In this document: one piece after another, positions 22,501 to 31,950 of the stretch
How the letters are laid out: each line of letters begins with the position of its first letter
How positions within the stretch are numbered: the first letter of the stretch is position 1
Assembly (NCBI GenBank): GCA_964017065.1
Contig: OZ024788.1
Span: 11,096,457 to 11,160,456, forward strand
Source of the DNA: Haliclona indistincta
Lineage: Eukaryota; Porifera; Demospongiae; Haplosclerida; Chalinidae
Direction of reading: 5' to 3'
Length of the DNA stretch: 64,000 nucleotides
Notes under the pieces: generated by a model
What the model saw: only the letters and a program-made list of their open reading frames with translations
Told to the model about the DNA's origin: nothing
Database searches by the model: none
Made by a program: the position numbers and the translations under genes

Positions 22501-25482
22501 CTAGTATCTTACAGCAGGGAAGGTATTCATTGAATGTACTAGTATCTTACAGCAGGGAAGGTATTCATTGAATGTACTAGTATCTTACAGCAGGGAAGGC
22601 ATTCATTGAATGTACTAGTATCTTACAGCAGGGAAGGTATTCATTGAATGTACTAGTATCTTACAGCAGGGAAGGCATTCATTGAATGTACTAGTATCTT
22701 ACAGCAGGGAAGGTATTCATTGAATGTACTAGTATCTTACAGCAGGGAAGGTATTCATTGAATGTACTAGTATCTTACAGCAGGGAAGGCATTCATTGAA
22801 TGTACTAGTATCTTACAGCAGGGAAGGCATTCATTGAATGTACTAGTATCTTACAGCAGGGAAGGTATTCATTGAATGTACTAGTATCTTACAGCAGGGA
22901 AGGTATTCATTGAATGTACTAGTATCTTACAGCAGGGAAGGCATTCATTGAATGTACTAGTATCTTACAGCAGGGAAGGTATTCATTGAATGTACTAGTA
23001 TCTTACAGCAGGGAAGGCATTCATTGACAGTACTAGTATCTTACAGCAGGGAAGGTATTCATTGAATGTACTAGTATCTTACAGCAGGGAAGGTATTCAT
23101 TGACAGTACTAGTATCTTACAGCAGGGAAGGCATTCATTGACAGTACTAGTATCTTACAGCAGGGAAGGCATTCATTGAATGTACTAGTATCTTACAGCA
23201 GGGAAGGTATTCATTGAATGTACTAGTATCTTATAGCAGGGAAGGCATTCATTGACAGTACTAGTATCTTACAGCAGGGAAGGCATTCATTGAATGTACT
23301 TGTATCTTACAGCAGGGAAGGCGTCAGCTAGACACAGCTCAAAGTCCATGATGTCAGTGGGTTGGCAGTTGAGTGAGTCTGCCAGCATCTTGATAAGCAG
23401 TGGGTGATGATTGTGAGACTGAAATGGAGAGAGAAAAAAAATCATGGTATTTTCTGATCAACAATTTGGTAATGAATATTCCCATACCACTGAAGGAGGA
23501 GAGCATTCTGTAGCAGCTGATGTACAAGATCCCTCTAACTGGACAGCAGCTTGAGTAGCAAGCACTGGAATACTGAGAGGGATAGAAAATCCTAGTTAGA
23601 GATCATCGTAAGACCATAGGCCCAGGTTAGGCTATAATGTATAGTAGACAGAATGGACAACATACATATGCTTCTCCTTGTTGGGACTGAATTCTCTGTG
23701 TACGTCAGCAGAAGCCAGGTGGATACAGATATTGGGAACCTTTAGTATCGGCTTATCAATGTGGACTAGCTTGTGAGATAGACCTTGAGGAGTCTGAGAG
23801 AGAGAAAGAACAAGTGCACATGTGGAACATACTATATTAACCAGTTCATTATGCAAGTATATCTAATGATTCTAACCTTGACAATAACTCGTCCAGCTAG
23901 TTTGAGATCCCTGTCAAACCAGGTATGCCATATTCCTCCACCATAGCACTCCACCCCTACACTGATATACCCACAGCGTTGACGTGATGACCGTGGCTTC
24001 ACCTGCAAAGAATACAGCAATGAATGCTCAGATTAAAAATAACAAGAATCATGGTCACCAGTAAAATCATTAGTTTTGCAAAGTGTGCAGACCAGCAACA
24101 AGAACTACTTGCAGCTTTTTATACTTCACGTGCAAGATACTCACTTACTGAAAGCTAAAAGCAAGCATTGTATCAAACCATGACAATACACAAACTCTAG
24201 CTATATAGGACAATCAAACTACTGCCGACATACACATGTACCTTGAGACAAGGACTGTCAGTATGTGCTCCTACAATAGTGAATCCATTGCCTGGAGTGT
24301 ACTTACCACCAACAGCAAATGCTATGATAGTAGAGAAGTTATTGGTGAAGAAATACTGAGTAATAGAGGAGATAGGAGGGAGAGAGGGAGAGAGGAGGGG
24401 AGACAGCAGAAAGGAGAGAGGGAGGTAGGGAGAGATGAGAGAGGGAGGGAGGAGAGGGAGAGAAAGAGGGGAGGGAGGAGAGGTATGGAGGGAGAGAGGG
24501 AGGGAAGAGAGGGTATGAAGAGGAGAGATAATTATTATTGCATTTGTAGTGGTTCTATTATGTACTGTTCAATTTAGACTGTGTATTTCAGAAGAAAAGA
24601 TTATTGTGGGCACACAAGTAATATCAAAAGACATGTGTCACACAAACCAAAGGACCAGATGCATAAAGAGTTTGACACAATCAACAATGCATGCAAATGT
24701 GTTGATAACTGTAAAATGTCAAACCTTGTTTCCTGGCTCTGTCTTCCAGGTGTCTCTCTCCTCCAGTTCATTGAACCCAGCTCCAACTAACATACGCTTG
24801 CATTCCTCAACAACTAACAAACAAAAAACACACTACGATAACTCCAACACGAGTGAAATCTCGTATGCTGATTGGTGAATTCACAGTTGAAATCATCTCC
24901 GTATACTAACTTACATGCTTAAATATATTATCAGTTCAATCACTCTGAAATTAGTGAAATCTTGTATGTGAAATCAATCCGTGTCGTACCCCTCGACATA
25001 ATTAACTCACTATGTCATTTAGCAGTTAGCAAAAGAATAAAGATTTCTTGTTATTTTTAACTACGTTCAAATAAGAAAACATTTGGACATTCTAACTCAG
25101 TAGGAGAGAAAACGTGTCCTCGAGAAGATCCAAAACTGGTGTGCTGTGAGGAATCAACTACTGTATTAACACATGTGTGTTTATTCAATGAAATACAGTA
25201 CTTTGCTGTTACAGCGGGTGATTTGGTGGGTTGGTGAATTTCAAGCTTTTGTCAAAATTTGCTTTTACAATAATTTATGTGAACTAGGAACCAAAATTAA
25301 AATCAGATTTTGGATGTTCGTCAAAATTTTGGTATAGTACTAATAATACCCATGTACCATGAAATGGAGGTTGAAGGCCCAATCATAGAACTCTGGTCAA
25401 GTGCTAATGAAATATAAACCGCATCATTGATAAAGTCCACCAACTTCTTGGCTGCTTCACTGATCACTTTCTGAGTATGCAT
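19565..25482 (-). CDS. DNPEP: Aspartyl aminopeptidase (M18 family), essentially complete
   Basis: Cytosolic metallo-exopeptidase that would remove N-terminal Asp/Glu from peptides. About 16 minus-strand exons: 25482-25420 ([20 protein letters not shown]), 24812-24724, 24355-24242, 24002-23877, 23793-23666, 23572-23488, 23418-23311, 21864-21787, 21727-21653, 21602-21533, 21456-21369, 20672-20633, 20484-20301, 19758-19673 and 19615-19565 (TGA). Intron phases agree at every join from exon 3 on. All M18 metal ligands are present: His in GAHTDS, Asp in LDEFIFAPR, Glu-Glu in FDNEE, Asp in SADQAH, His in MHSIRE. Length is about 465 residues, normal for the family. The short link between exons 1 and 3 (expected SPxPFH) is unresolved: a candidate QPPFH lies near 25365 with a matching phase-1 donor but no clear acceptor. 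Odd points: a 32-copy minisatellite starting exactly at the exon-8 donor, and a 574-bp transposon 25 bp upstream of the exon-13 acceptor. It is the likely source of the six remnants. Confidence 0.88.
20698..21271. mobile_element. 574-bp inverted-repeat transposon in an aminopeptidase intron
   Basis: Ends are CAGGAGC(ATATCGAG) on the left and CTCGATGGGCTCCTG on the right. Inverted similarity continues for about 75 bp, through 'cgaaatccaaacatggc'. It is flanked by the 7-bp direct repeat ATGGTAT (20691-20697 and 21272-21278). The paralogous remnant at 60877-60883 has a single ATGGTAT with no element, an empty site. There is no transposase-like ORF, so it is non-autonomous. A 362-bp relative lies at 30843-31204. 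The superfamily is not identified. Confidence 0.92.
22105..23320. repeat. Minisatellite, 32 copies of a 38-bp unit
   Basis: 1216 bp of direct repeats with unit 'gtattcattgaatgtactag' plus 'tatcttacagcagggaag'. Variants are g(c/t)att and gaatg/gacag. It ends precisely where aminopeptidase exon 8 begins. On the minus strand each unit contains the last bases of that exon and its splice donor, CCCTGCT then GTAAGATAC. The paralogous exon at about 61107 has no repeat array. On the + strand each unit contains the acceptor-like 'tatcttacag'. It is not a CRISPR array: there are no unique spacers. Confidence 0.97.
24366..24525. repeat. Polypurine tract upstream of aminopeptidase exon 4
   Basis: About 160 bp of GGGA/GAGA repeats. 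On the gene's strand it forms an exceptionally long pyrimidine tract ending at the exon-4 acceptor (24356). Confidence 0.85.
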
Positions 25483-26827
25483 ATGAAAAGATATATCTCG
25501 TGATTATGTCAGACTCTCTCTCACTATACTCTCACTGAAAGAGACACCATATTAACAATATACTCATAAACTGTACCTTGCTGAGCTCGCTGAGACTAGA
25601 AATAACCAGACAAACAGATAGACGCGTGTACTAGTGAAGATGGTCTGTCGCAAACTGCCCTGAACTGCTCAGCAGTCAAGCAATGTTGCACTCAGTTCAC
25701 GACTCAGTAATACACTCGGTTCGCAGACTGCACCAGAAGTAGGTGCGGCTAATTTGCAGCACGCGCATACTAGTCTCGTCCCCAGACCACACCTTTTCCG
25801 CTCGCTCCAATTAGGCCAAAGAGGCTAAGGTCGATTTTCTTGGGCCGGAAACGATAACACTGCAGGATTTTGTGCAGTAGATTCTGATTGGTTGAAGGCT
25901 AATTAATGCGTCATATGTCACGTGAAATGGCTGGAATCATACTACGTAACCGGGATTGGCAACGAGTCACGTGCGCCAATTGCCACAATACATATCATTA
26001 GCCGGCCTGCGTGCCATCAGTGTTGTGCCGTGAGTGGGCGGTAGGCGAGAGGTCAAGAAGATGTTGCTGCCTTGAACGAGGCCTTGAAAGAATGCTCTGT
26101 TGTGAAAGGTGGGCTGAAGTGGATACTAGTGTGTTGTTACAGTCACTAGCAGGCTACTATATAGTGTTTGGCGCTCGCTCTGAGTCCCAGTGTTGCGATA
26201 CACGGAGTTTGCGTTCTTGTCGTACTTCAGAGACTTTGTGGGCGTCTAGCTGCATGGTAGTCGAGCTCACAGCCCCAATTGTAGCTTCTGTTCATTACTG
26301 GTTCATTTGCTCATGGAACTGAAGGGCATTTAGGTAGCAAAGCTGCTTCTATGTCGCTTGATTCATTGTATAACATGTGTTTTTACCAGGAGCAGTTTGT
26401 GGGCGCATAACGACTTTCTGTCATCGCTTGTATGGGCTATAAAGCGTTTAAATTGTAGGGTAAGCATGTAGAAATGGAACTGGATAGTTAAGAACTTTGT
26501 GCAAGCTTTTAAACTCGATTTCTAAACATGAATATTGTACTCATTTCATAGTGATAGAACGGGTCACTGGAAGATTCTCCATCAGCAGGATTGTCTGAGA
26601 GAGACGAAGATATATTCAGATGTTCATTGTTTTTGTTCCTCGTTGTTTCAATTGTTGTATTCTATTCTCTATGATGATCTACAATGGTTTATACATGATA
26701 GACAACAAAGAATTGGTAGAAAAAAATGGTCAATATAGTGGTGGGCGGGGCTTCGTGAAGACTTCCGGTGCAACAGGGATGGCACGCAATATTGGACAAT
26801 TTATTGCTCGTTTCCAATCCCTGTGTA
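25483..26827. other. 5' flank of the aminopeptidase gene and unassigned sequence
   Basis: The first 150 bp upstream of the aminopeptidase ATG hold a possible 5' leader exon (minus-strand donor AGCAAG/GTACAG near 25577). At 25769-25808 is one arm of a roughly 38-bp inverted repeat ('agtctcgtccccagaccaca' and on) whose partner is at 29519-29558. An open frame of 103 codons at 26011-26322 has Cys/Arg-rich, low-quality composition and no recognisable domain; I do not call it a gene. Nothing else is identified. Confidence 0.4.
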
Positions 26828-27027
26828 CAGCGCTTTGCAGGTAGGTTGTCAGAAGCAAGCAGACAGAGTCTAGCTTGTGGTCTTGATACAGTATACACGA
26901 TGTACCACAAACAGACACCCACGCATGGTGAATATCATTATAAACAATACATGCAAGTATGTGCACTGTATAAACCACAAGCTAGACTCTGTCTGCTTGC
27001 TTCTGACAACCTACCTGCAAAGCGCTG
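26828..27027. mobile_element. 200-bp MITE with TA target, Tc1/mariner-like
   Basis: Near-perfect terminal inverted repeats of about 57 bp starting CAGCGCTTTGCAGGTAGG, flanked by TA on each side (26826-26827, 27028-27029). The interior of about 85 bp has no coding capacity. TA duplication and a long near-palindromic form fit a Tc1/mariner-type MITE; the family is inferred. Confidence 0.85.
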
Positions 27028-27068
27028 TATAATATCTATGGGTGTACGTCCAGCTAGCCTAGAAGGTT

Positions 27069-27613
27069 ATGACTCATTTCACCCGGTTTGAAACGACTAC
27101 GTCACGTGCACAAGCCCCCTTCGGGGGCTTATTTCATCTACATGCGCGCACGTACTATATAGTGATTGTAGCAACGGTTGCTCAGCAGGTTCCGGTGGCT
27201 CAGAGGTTTAGTGCGGTGGTTTGTGATGTAGACGTTCACGGTTCGATCCTCACCGTGTCCATTATTTTTTTGTTTTTTTTTTCACAAAAAAACTTAAGTT
27301 TTCTAGCTAGTAGTAACATTCTCGACGATCCTTGGTTTAGAACGACCCTCCCACGATCCTTAGCTAGGGCCGAAGGCCCTGTTTAGGACGCCCCTCCCGA
27401 CGATCTTTACCTAGGGCCGAAGGCCCTGTTTAGGACGCCCCTCCCGACGATCCTTAGGCTTACCAAGGGCCGAAGGCCCGGGTTAGGATACCCCTCCCGA
27501 CTCTGCGCAGTTAGGAGAAGGTTTTTAGGGTTTTGGGTTTAGTTGACAGTATTCGTCCATAGTTATCACGTGATTGCCATGGCAACGGTTTCAAACCGGG
27601 TGAATTGAGTCAT
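27069..27613 (+). mobile_element. tRNA-like-core element A, inverted-repeat bounded
   Basis: 545 bp between 26-bp inverted repeats (ATGACTCATTTCACCCGG.. and its complement, one mismatch). Order on + strand: hairpin 'gcccccttcgggggc', tRNA-like segment 27189-27260 with A box TGGCTCAGAGG and B box GGTTCGATCC, T-rich stretch, 'aaaacttaagttttc', about three tandem units ending 'cctcccgacgatcctta' with 'agggccgaaggccc' hairpins, then 'gcgcagttaggagaaggttt' and a TTTAGGG-like end. Elements B (30021-30690) and C (50928-51467) share the whole core but have different ends. No convincing target duplication is seen here. Confidence 0.8.
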
Positions 27614-28147
27614 TCCCTAGCCTTCCCTAGCCTATTCCCATTCCCTAGTTTCATGGTATAAGGTATTTATACCATACTGCGCTCTCAGGTAAGCTTCCCA
27701 AGACTACCAAGCACTGAAACAAGCCCTCTACTGTTGCGAGAAGCCAGTAGTGTCGCCGTTTCCATCATCGAGCGACGATCGTGTAAGAGCGCGTCGTTTG
27801 AATTCATAAGTTAGTGACGACGCTTCAGTTTACTATCTTCCAGCCGTGTAGAAGCGCTACTTTGGGTCTCACTAGAAGCGCTTAAGCACGGAGAAGCTAA
27901 CTACGAAGTGTAAGTGCGTGAATCAAATCCTTTTCCAAGCTAGGACAGTATAACTGTTTTGTTCACAACGGGTCCATTCTGCGGTGTGATAAGTGAAATT
28001 GGAGGTGTAATAAGTGAACTGGGAGGTGTAATAAGTGAAATAAATCACCTCGTTTTGAGCAATCTGATTGGTCAGAAACATTGAAGTATGGTATAAAGCC
28101 TACTAGTAGCCAGGAATATGCGATTACCGAGTTTGTTCTAGCTAGGG
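27614..28147. other. Unassigned region with short tandem repeat
   Basis: No gene seen. At about 27975-28040 the motif 'ggaggtgtaataagtgaa' occurs in three tandem copies of about 24 bp with small differences. A 'ccctagcctt' repeat lies at 27615-27650. Confidence 0.5.
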
Positions 28148-28530
28148 CACGACGTGTTTGTGTGCTTACCAACAGGTGAGGGAAAGTCTCTCTGCTACTC
28201 TACGCTAAGCCTGGTATTCGATCGCCTGCGAGACTGCTTAGACTTGCGTTATGATTCTAAGTGTATTACAATAGTGGTGAGCCCTTTATTATCGCTAATG
28301 AAAGACCAGGTGGCTAATTTTGGAAGGAGAGGAGTCAAGTGTGTGTTAGTTGAGGCGAAGGACCGTCAGGTAGTACAAGGTATTGTTGCTGGAGATTACC
28401 AACTTGTATATCTGTCACCAGAAAGCCTCTTGTGTGACGAAAACCTTAGAAACATGTTCTGTTCGAAGGTGTATTAGATAATCTAGTAGCACTGGCTGTA
28501 GACGAAGCACACTGCACGGCAGGTGATGGC
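28148..28530 (+). pseudogene. RecQ-type DNA helicase fragment
   Basis: The reading frame through 28154-28477 carries RecQ helicase hallmarks in order: [12 protein letters not shown] (motif I, Walker A), [13 protein letters not shown] (motif Ia) and [11 protein letters not shown] shift near 28471 then leads, in another frame, to LVALAVDEAHC (motif II, DEAH). One base appears lost at the KVY/DNLVA junction, creating TAG. The N-terminal part before motif I and everything after motif II are missing. It is a broken fragment inside a transposon-rich stretch, probably a carried or retrocopied piece; no function is expected. Confidence 0.85.
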
Positions 28531-28642
28531 GAGAGGATCTGGGCAGGCTCCAATCATACTACAAACATAAGCAATGACGTCTGGGTTTGTAAGCCTGCGC
28601 CGCTTTGTAGCATCGGGAACCTCTTTTCTGCACTAATAGCAC

Positions 28643-29442
28643 CAAGAGTAAATAATAGAAGAGAGAGTATCCAACTCCAATATACCCGTCAGGGACACTC
28701 TCGGGAAAGTAACGTGACCAGCACGCGAGCAAATTGACGTAATCTGACGTACATGTGGCAGTGGAAATCTTGCCTTCGTAGCTTGTTGTCGCGCCCCGCC
28801 TACACCTTGAAGCTAAACAGCTCGATAAACAGCAAGCGACTCCGCTCCACAGGCAAAGCGAGCAGCCACTCGTTCACCAGATAGTTTTATTTCTGCCTTA
28901 AACTCTGCTGGGGAAAAACGGCGGCTTAAATTTCGTGTGGGACGCACCGTGACCAAATAAGATAGCCATCTTCTGGTGGACTTCAAACTGTGGTACTGGC
29001 ATCCACCTGCAGGCTCTATATCACGCATCCGACTTGAAAATGCTAGCCTTGACTTTCAAGTGCTGTTGCAATCGTGATCGCGGGCCGAGGGGTCCGACAC
29101 TGCGTGATTTCGCGTACGAGATTTCACTGATTTCAGAGTGATTTCACTGGTTTAATTAAGCGTGGGTGTTAGTATACGGGAAAATGGTCAGTATACGGGG
29201 AAAATACGGTGATTTCACCCATGATTTCAAGATTTCAACTGTGATTTCACCAGTCAGCGTACGAGATTTCACTTGTGTCGGACCCCTCGTCGCGGGCGCG
29301 CATACTAAGTCATGACGTTACACGATGAATAATTAATACCGATAAACGTCATCTGCTCGCGTGCTGGTCACGTTACTTTCCTGAGAGTGTCCTTGACGGG
29401 TATATTGGAGTTGGATACTCTCTCTTCTATTATTTACTCTTG
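28643..29442. mobile_element. 800-bp inverted-repeat element with 7-bp target duplication
   Basis: Ends CAAGAGTAAATAATAG / CTATTATTTACTCTTG. Inverted similarity extends about 85 bp (through 'gtgaccagcacgcgagca'). The direct repeat ATAGCAC lies exactly at both borders (28636-28642, 29443-29449). No transposase ORF. A 204-bp MITE is nested at 29086-29289. Superfamily uncertain; ends beginning CA and a 7-8-bp duplication are compatible with hAT. Confidence 0.88.
29086..29289. mobile_element. 204-bp hAT-like MITE, copy 1 (nested)
   Basis: Terminal inverted repeats CGAGGGGTCCGACAC / GTGTCGGACCCCTCG (15 bp, perfect) with the exact 8-bp target duplication TCGCGGGC at 29078-29085 and 29290-29297. 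Interior is rich in the direct motif 'gatttcac'. It sits inside the 800-bp element, so it inserted later. Confidence 0.95.
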
Positions 29443-29797
29443 ATAGCACTGCCATTGCAAGTGTTATTGATCACGTGCGAGTCACGTACTGTTCACTTCC
29501 GCTGACACCAGACCCTCTTTGGAGCGAGCGGAAAAGGTGTGGTCTGGAGACGAGACTAGACTACTTAGGGACTAGCACGCGCACGTGTGGTCAGGCTCCG
29601 CCCCTTTTGGAATCATGGCCGATGTGCAGCTCGGGACTAATGCAAGGCGAGGCTAATGCAAGGCAGGCGACACGGCGCGTGAACTTAAGCTGAACTCTGT
29701 TGAAATAAGCAACAAGTGTAAGGTAGGACGTATGCAACCAGTCCCGAGACGCTGTTCATATTTTTCTCACTTGATTTTCAGTGCTCAGGTTTAGAAC

Positions 29798-30001
29798 CGA
29801 GGGGTCCGACACTGCTTGATTTCGCGTACGAGATTTCACTGATTTCAGAGTGATTTCACTGGTTTAATTAAGCGTGGGTGTTAGTATACGGGAAAATGGT
29901 CAGTATACGGGGAAAATACGGTGATTTCACCCATGATTTCAAGATTTCAACTGTGATTTCACCAGTCAGCGTACGAGATTTCACTTGTGTCGGACCCCTC
30001 G
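29798..30001. mobile_element. 204-bp hAT-like MITE, copy 2
   Basis: Essentially identical to copy 1 (one difference seen, 'ctgcgtg' versus 'ctgcttg'), same 204-bp length and orientation. Flanked by the 8-bp duplication TTTAGAAC (29790-29797, 30002-30009). Confidence 0.95.
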
Positions 30002-30020
30002 TTTAGAACAATTCGTGTAT

Positions 30021-30690
30021 ACACGTGATGATTTGGTACCTGTTCGCCTACTCCCATTTTGCCTACTTACAGCCCCAAAGGGACGTTGTGCCTACTAGAA
30101 GTAAGCAAAACTAAACCCTAAACCCTGAACCCTAAAAACCTTCTCCTAACTGTGCAAAGTCGGGAGGGTGTCCTAAACCGGGCCTTCGGCCCTTGGTAAG
30201 CCTAAGGATCGTCGGGAGGGTATCCTAAACCGGGCCTTCGGCCCTTGGTAAGCCTAAGGATCGTCGGGAGGGTCGTCCTAAACCGGGCCTTCGGCCCTGG
30301 CTAAAGATTGTCGAGAGGGTCGTCCTAAACAGGGCCTTCGTCCTTCACTGGATCTGCAAGCTGTCCCGACGATCGACTTAGTTAAAAAAAACTTAAGTTT
30401 TCTGGGAAAAAAAATAAAAATAATAAGTACTGAGCGGGAATCGAACCCTGAACATTTGCACTACAAGCCACCGCACTAAACCGCTGCGCCACCGGAACGA
30501 GCTGACCGACCAGTGCTATAAACAAGCCATTATAGTGATTCTGTACGCGCGCGCGTAGATAATATAAGCCGCCGAAGGCGGCTTGCGTAGGCAAAACGCC
30601 CCTTTGGGGCTGTAAGTAGGCAAAATGGGAGTAGGCGAAGTGGGAGTAGGCAAACCGGTACTATCCCCACGTGATAGTGCCTCGTGGCTG
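30021..30690 (-). mobile_element. tRNA-like-core element B
   Basis: Read on the minus strand it has the same order as element A: hairpin 'gccgccttcggcggc', 'gcgcgcgcgtac', tRNA-like segment (30499-30425) with A box TGGCGCAGCGG and B box GGTTCGATTCC, T-rich stretch, 'aaaacttaag', four to five 'ccctcccgacgatccttagg' units, 'gcacagttaggagaaggttt' and a TTTAGGG-like end. Its inverted ends are unrelated to those of A or C: 'gcctactcccattttgcc' and 'cttacagccccaaaggg' in both arms (about 30040-30100 and 30585-30655), with weaker similarity further out. Target duplication not resolved. Confidence 0.75.
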
Positions 30691-30842
30691 GCAGAGGCTA
30701 CTGGAGGGAAACCGTATAGTCTATGTCAGGTAAGGCAGCCTGTGTGCACGTGGAAAGTGGCGCCCAACCATTCCTTGTTTATGTAACAGCCCCTGCATGT
30801 TTTTATGTATGCATCTGGGCATGAAATTTTTATGTATGGAAA

Positions 30843-31204
30843 CAGGAGCATATCGAGCCCACGGAGTGGGCGAGGGAGCGTGTAACTCCGTACACTCGCA
30901 ATAGAACGGCGAAATCCAAACATGGCGGCCGTCTGACATGGGAACCATCGCTTTTCTGTTGTCTACTGCTGCTAGAGTATGCTGCTTGCTAATAATTCAG
31001 GACAAACACTATCTCGCAGCGTGTGTGCTAAACTGAAAGGCGCCTAGGCGAGAGTTCAGCAATTTAATGACGGGCATGGTCAATATTATTTTCTCCTTAT
31101 TTTGGCAGTCGCTTCCTTATTTGGATGTTACTATGTTTAGATCAGGATTTCGCCGTCTTACAGAGTTACACGCTCCTTCGACAATAAGTCTCGATGGGCT
31201 CCTG
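30843..31204. mobile_element. 362-bp relative of the 574-bp transposon
   Basis: Same ends CAGGAGCATATCGAG / CTCGATGGGCTCCTG and the shared 'cgaaatccaaacatggc' subterminal block. Flanked by the exact 7-bp duplication ATGGAAA (30836-30842, 31205-31211). No coding capacity. The interior differs from the 574-bp copy. Confidence 0.9.
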
Positions 31205-31211
31205 ATGGAAA

Positions 31212-31638
31212 TTTGTTTACTTTTTTGCCTTGGGTGCCGTTACCACGATACAAAGCCAAATACTCTCTCTGTCTCATTCCCTCTCTCCCTCTGTCTCTGT
31301 GTATGAAATCTTTAGTGGGATTTGTTTAGCCCTTTCTGCAAACATGAGCTGAAATTACCAACTTTAGATACATGAGTAGTTTATTTACTTTTCACATGAG
31401 TGTCACCTCGTGCATTTTATCATGACGATCAGACTAAGCAGTTTGGTGCATAAAGTGCCGCTCTACACTGTCTACACTTTACTATTGCAAGGGACCACTG
31501 TGTTGTTTATTTAGCGTGTCAGAAACTAAAGGAGATCATAAGCATTTAAGATTCAACCCATAAACTGCTGTGTCACTTTAGTTTAGATTTGGTACTAACC
31601 GTTCCATTCTTGTCTGTCACTTTTCACCTTCTCTGCAG
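31212..31638. other. Non-coding stretch, probable intron remnant
   Basis: AT-rich sequence with a CTCT microsatellite at about 31266-31300 and no exon recognised. It leads to the pyrimidine-rich acceptor of the START-domain exon at 31639, so it is best read as the residue of that gene's intron. Confidence 0.4.
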
Positions 31639-31950
31639 CCTTCATGCATTACTATGATAACCCAAAGGGCATGATACCATCATGGTTGATCAACTAGGCA
31701 GCTAAGGTAAACACCTCATATCACATTCTTGTAACTTTATCTGAACTAACCGTGAATATTACTTTAAATATATTTTTGTACTGTATACTTTATCTAGAGG
31801 TTACTATTACTTGTAACTTCCCTTTTCTCATAGACTGGTATGCCTACATTCCTGGACACCATGAGAACAGCTGTGAAGGGATACCAGCAATACATTGAAG
31901 AGTTAGAAGCTAACAAGAAGAAACAAGAACGGCTAAAACAGAAAAGCTAG
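31639..31950 (+). pseudogene. Last two exons of a START-domain lipid-transfer protein (PCTP-like)
   Basis: Exon 31639-31706 (acceptor CTGCAG, donor GTAAAC) encodes FMHYYDNPKGMIPSWLIN, then TAG, then AAK. Exon 31834-31950 encodes TGMPTFLDTMRTAVKGYQQY and a Lys/Glu-rich tail ending KQKS and TAG. This matches the C-terminal helix of phosphatidylcholine-transfer-type START domains (IPSWLINWAAK..G.P.FL..M..A...Y). The conserved Trp codon of INWAAK is TAG here (31695-31697), a nonsense change in the lipid-binding helix. No earlier exons are found upstream, where transposons intervene. Fragment and nonsense codon together make it a relic. The tail after the helix is longer than in PCTP itself. Confidence 0.8.

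Noticed and set aside
22105..23320. Possible CRISPR-like array
   Set aside because: Units are contiguous 38-mers with no unique spacers, inside a eukaryotic intron; it is a minisatellite.
25330..25422. Continuous reading of aminopeptidase exon 1 through [18 protein letters not shown] to the next exon
   Set aside because: The frame is open but the added residues have no counterpart in the M18 family and the phase does not match exon 3; the join in this short stretch is left unresolved.
26011..26322. 103-codon ORF (MPSVLCREWAVGE...)
   Set aside because: Cys/Arg/Ser-rich with no domain, splice signals or paralogue; lies in transposon-rich DNA.
27189..27260. Functional tRNA gene
   Set aside because: A and B boxes are present, but the arms do not pair into a clean cloverleaf as far as I can fold by eye, and three copies lie inside repeats; treated as a tRNA-derived module.
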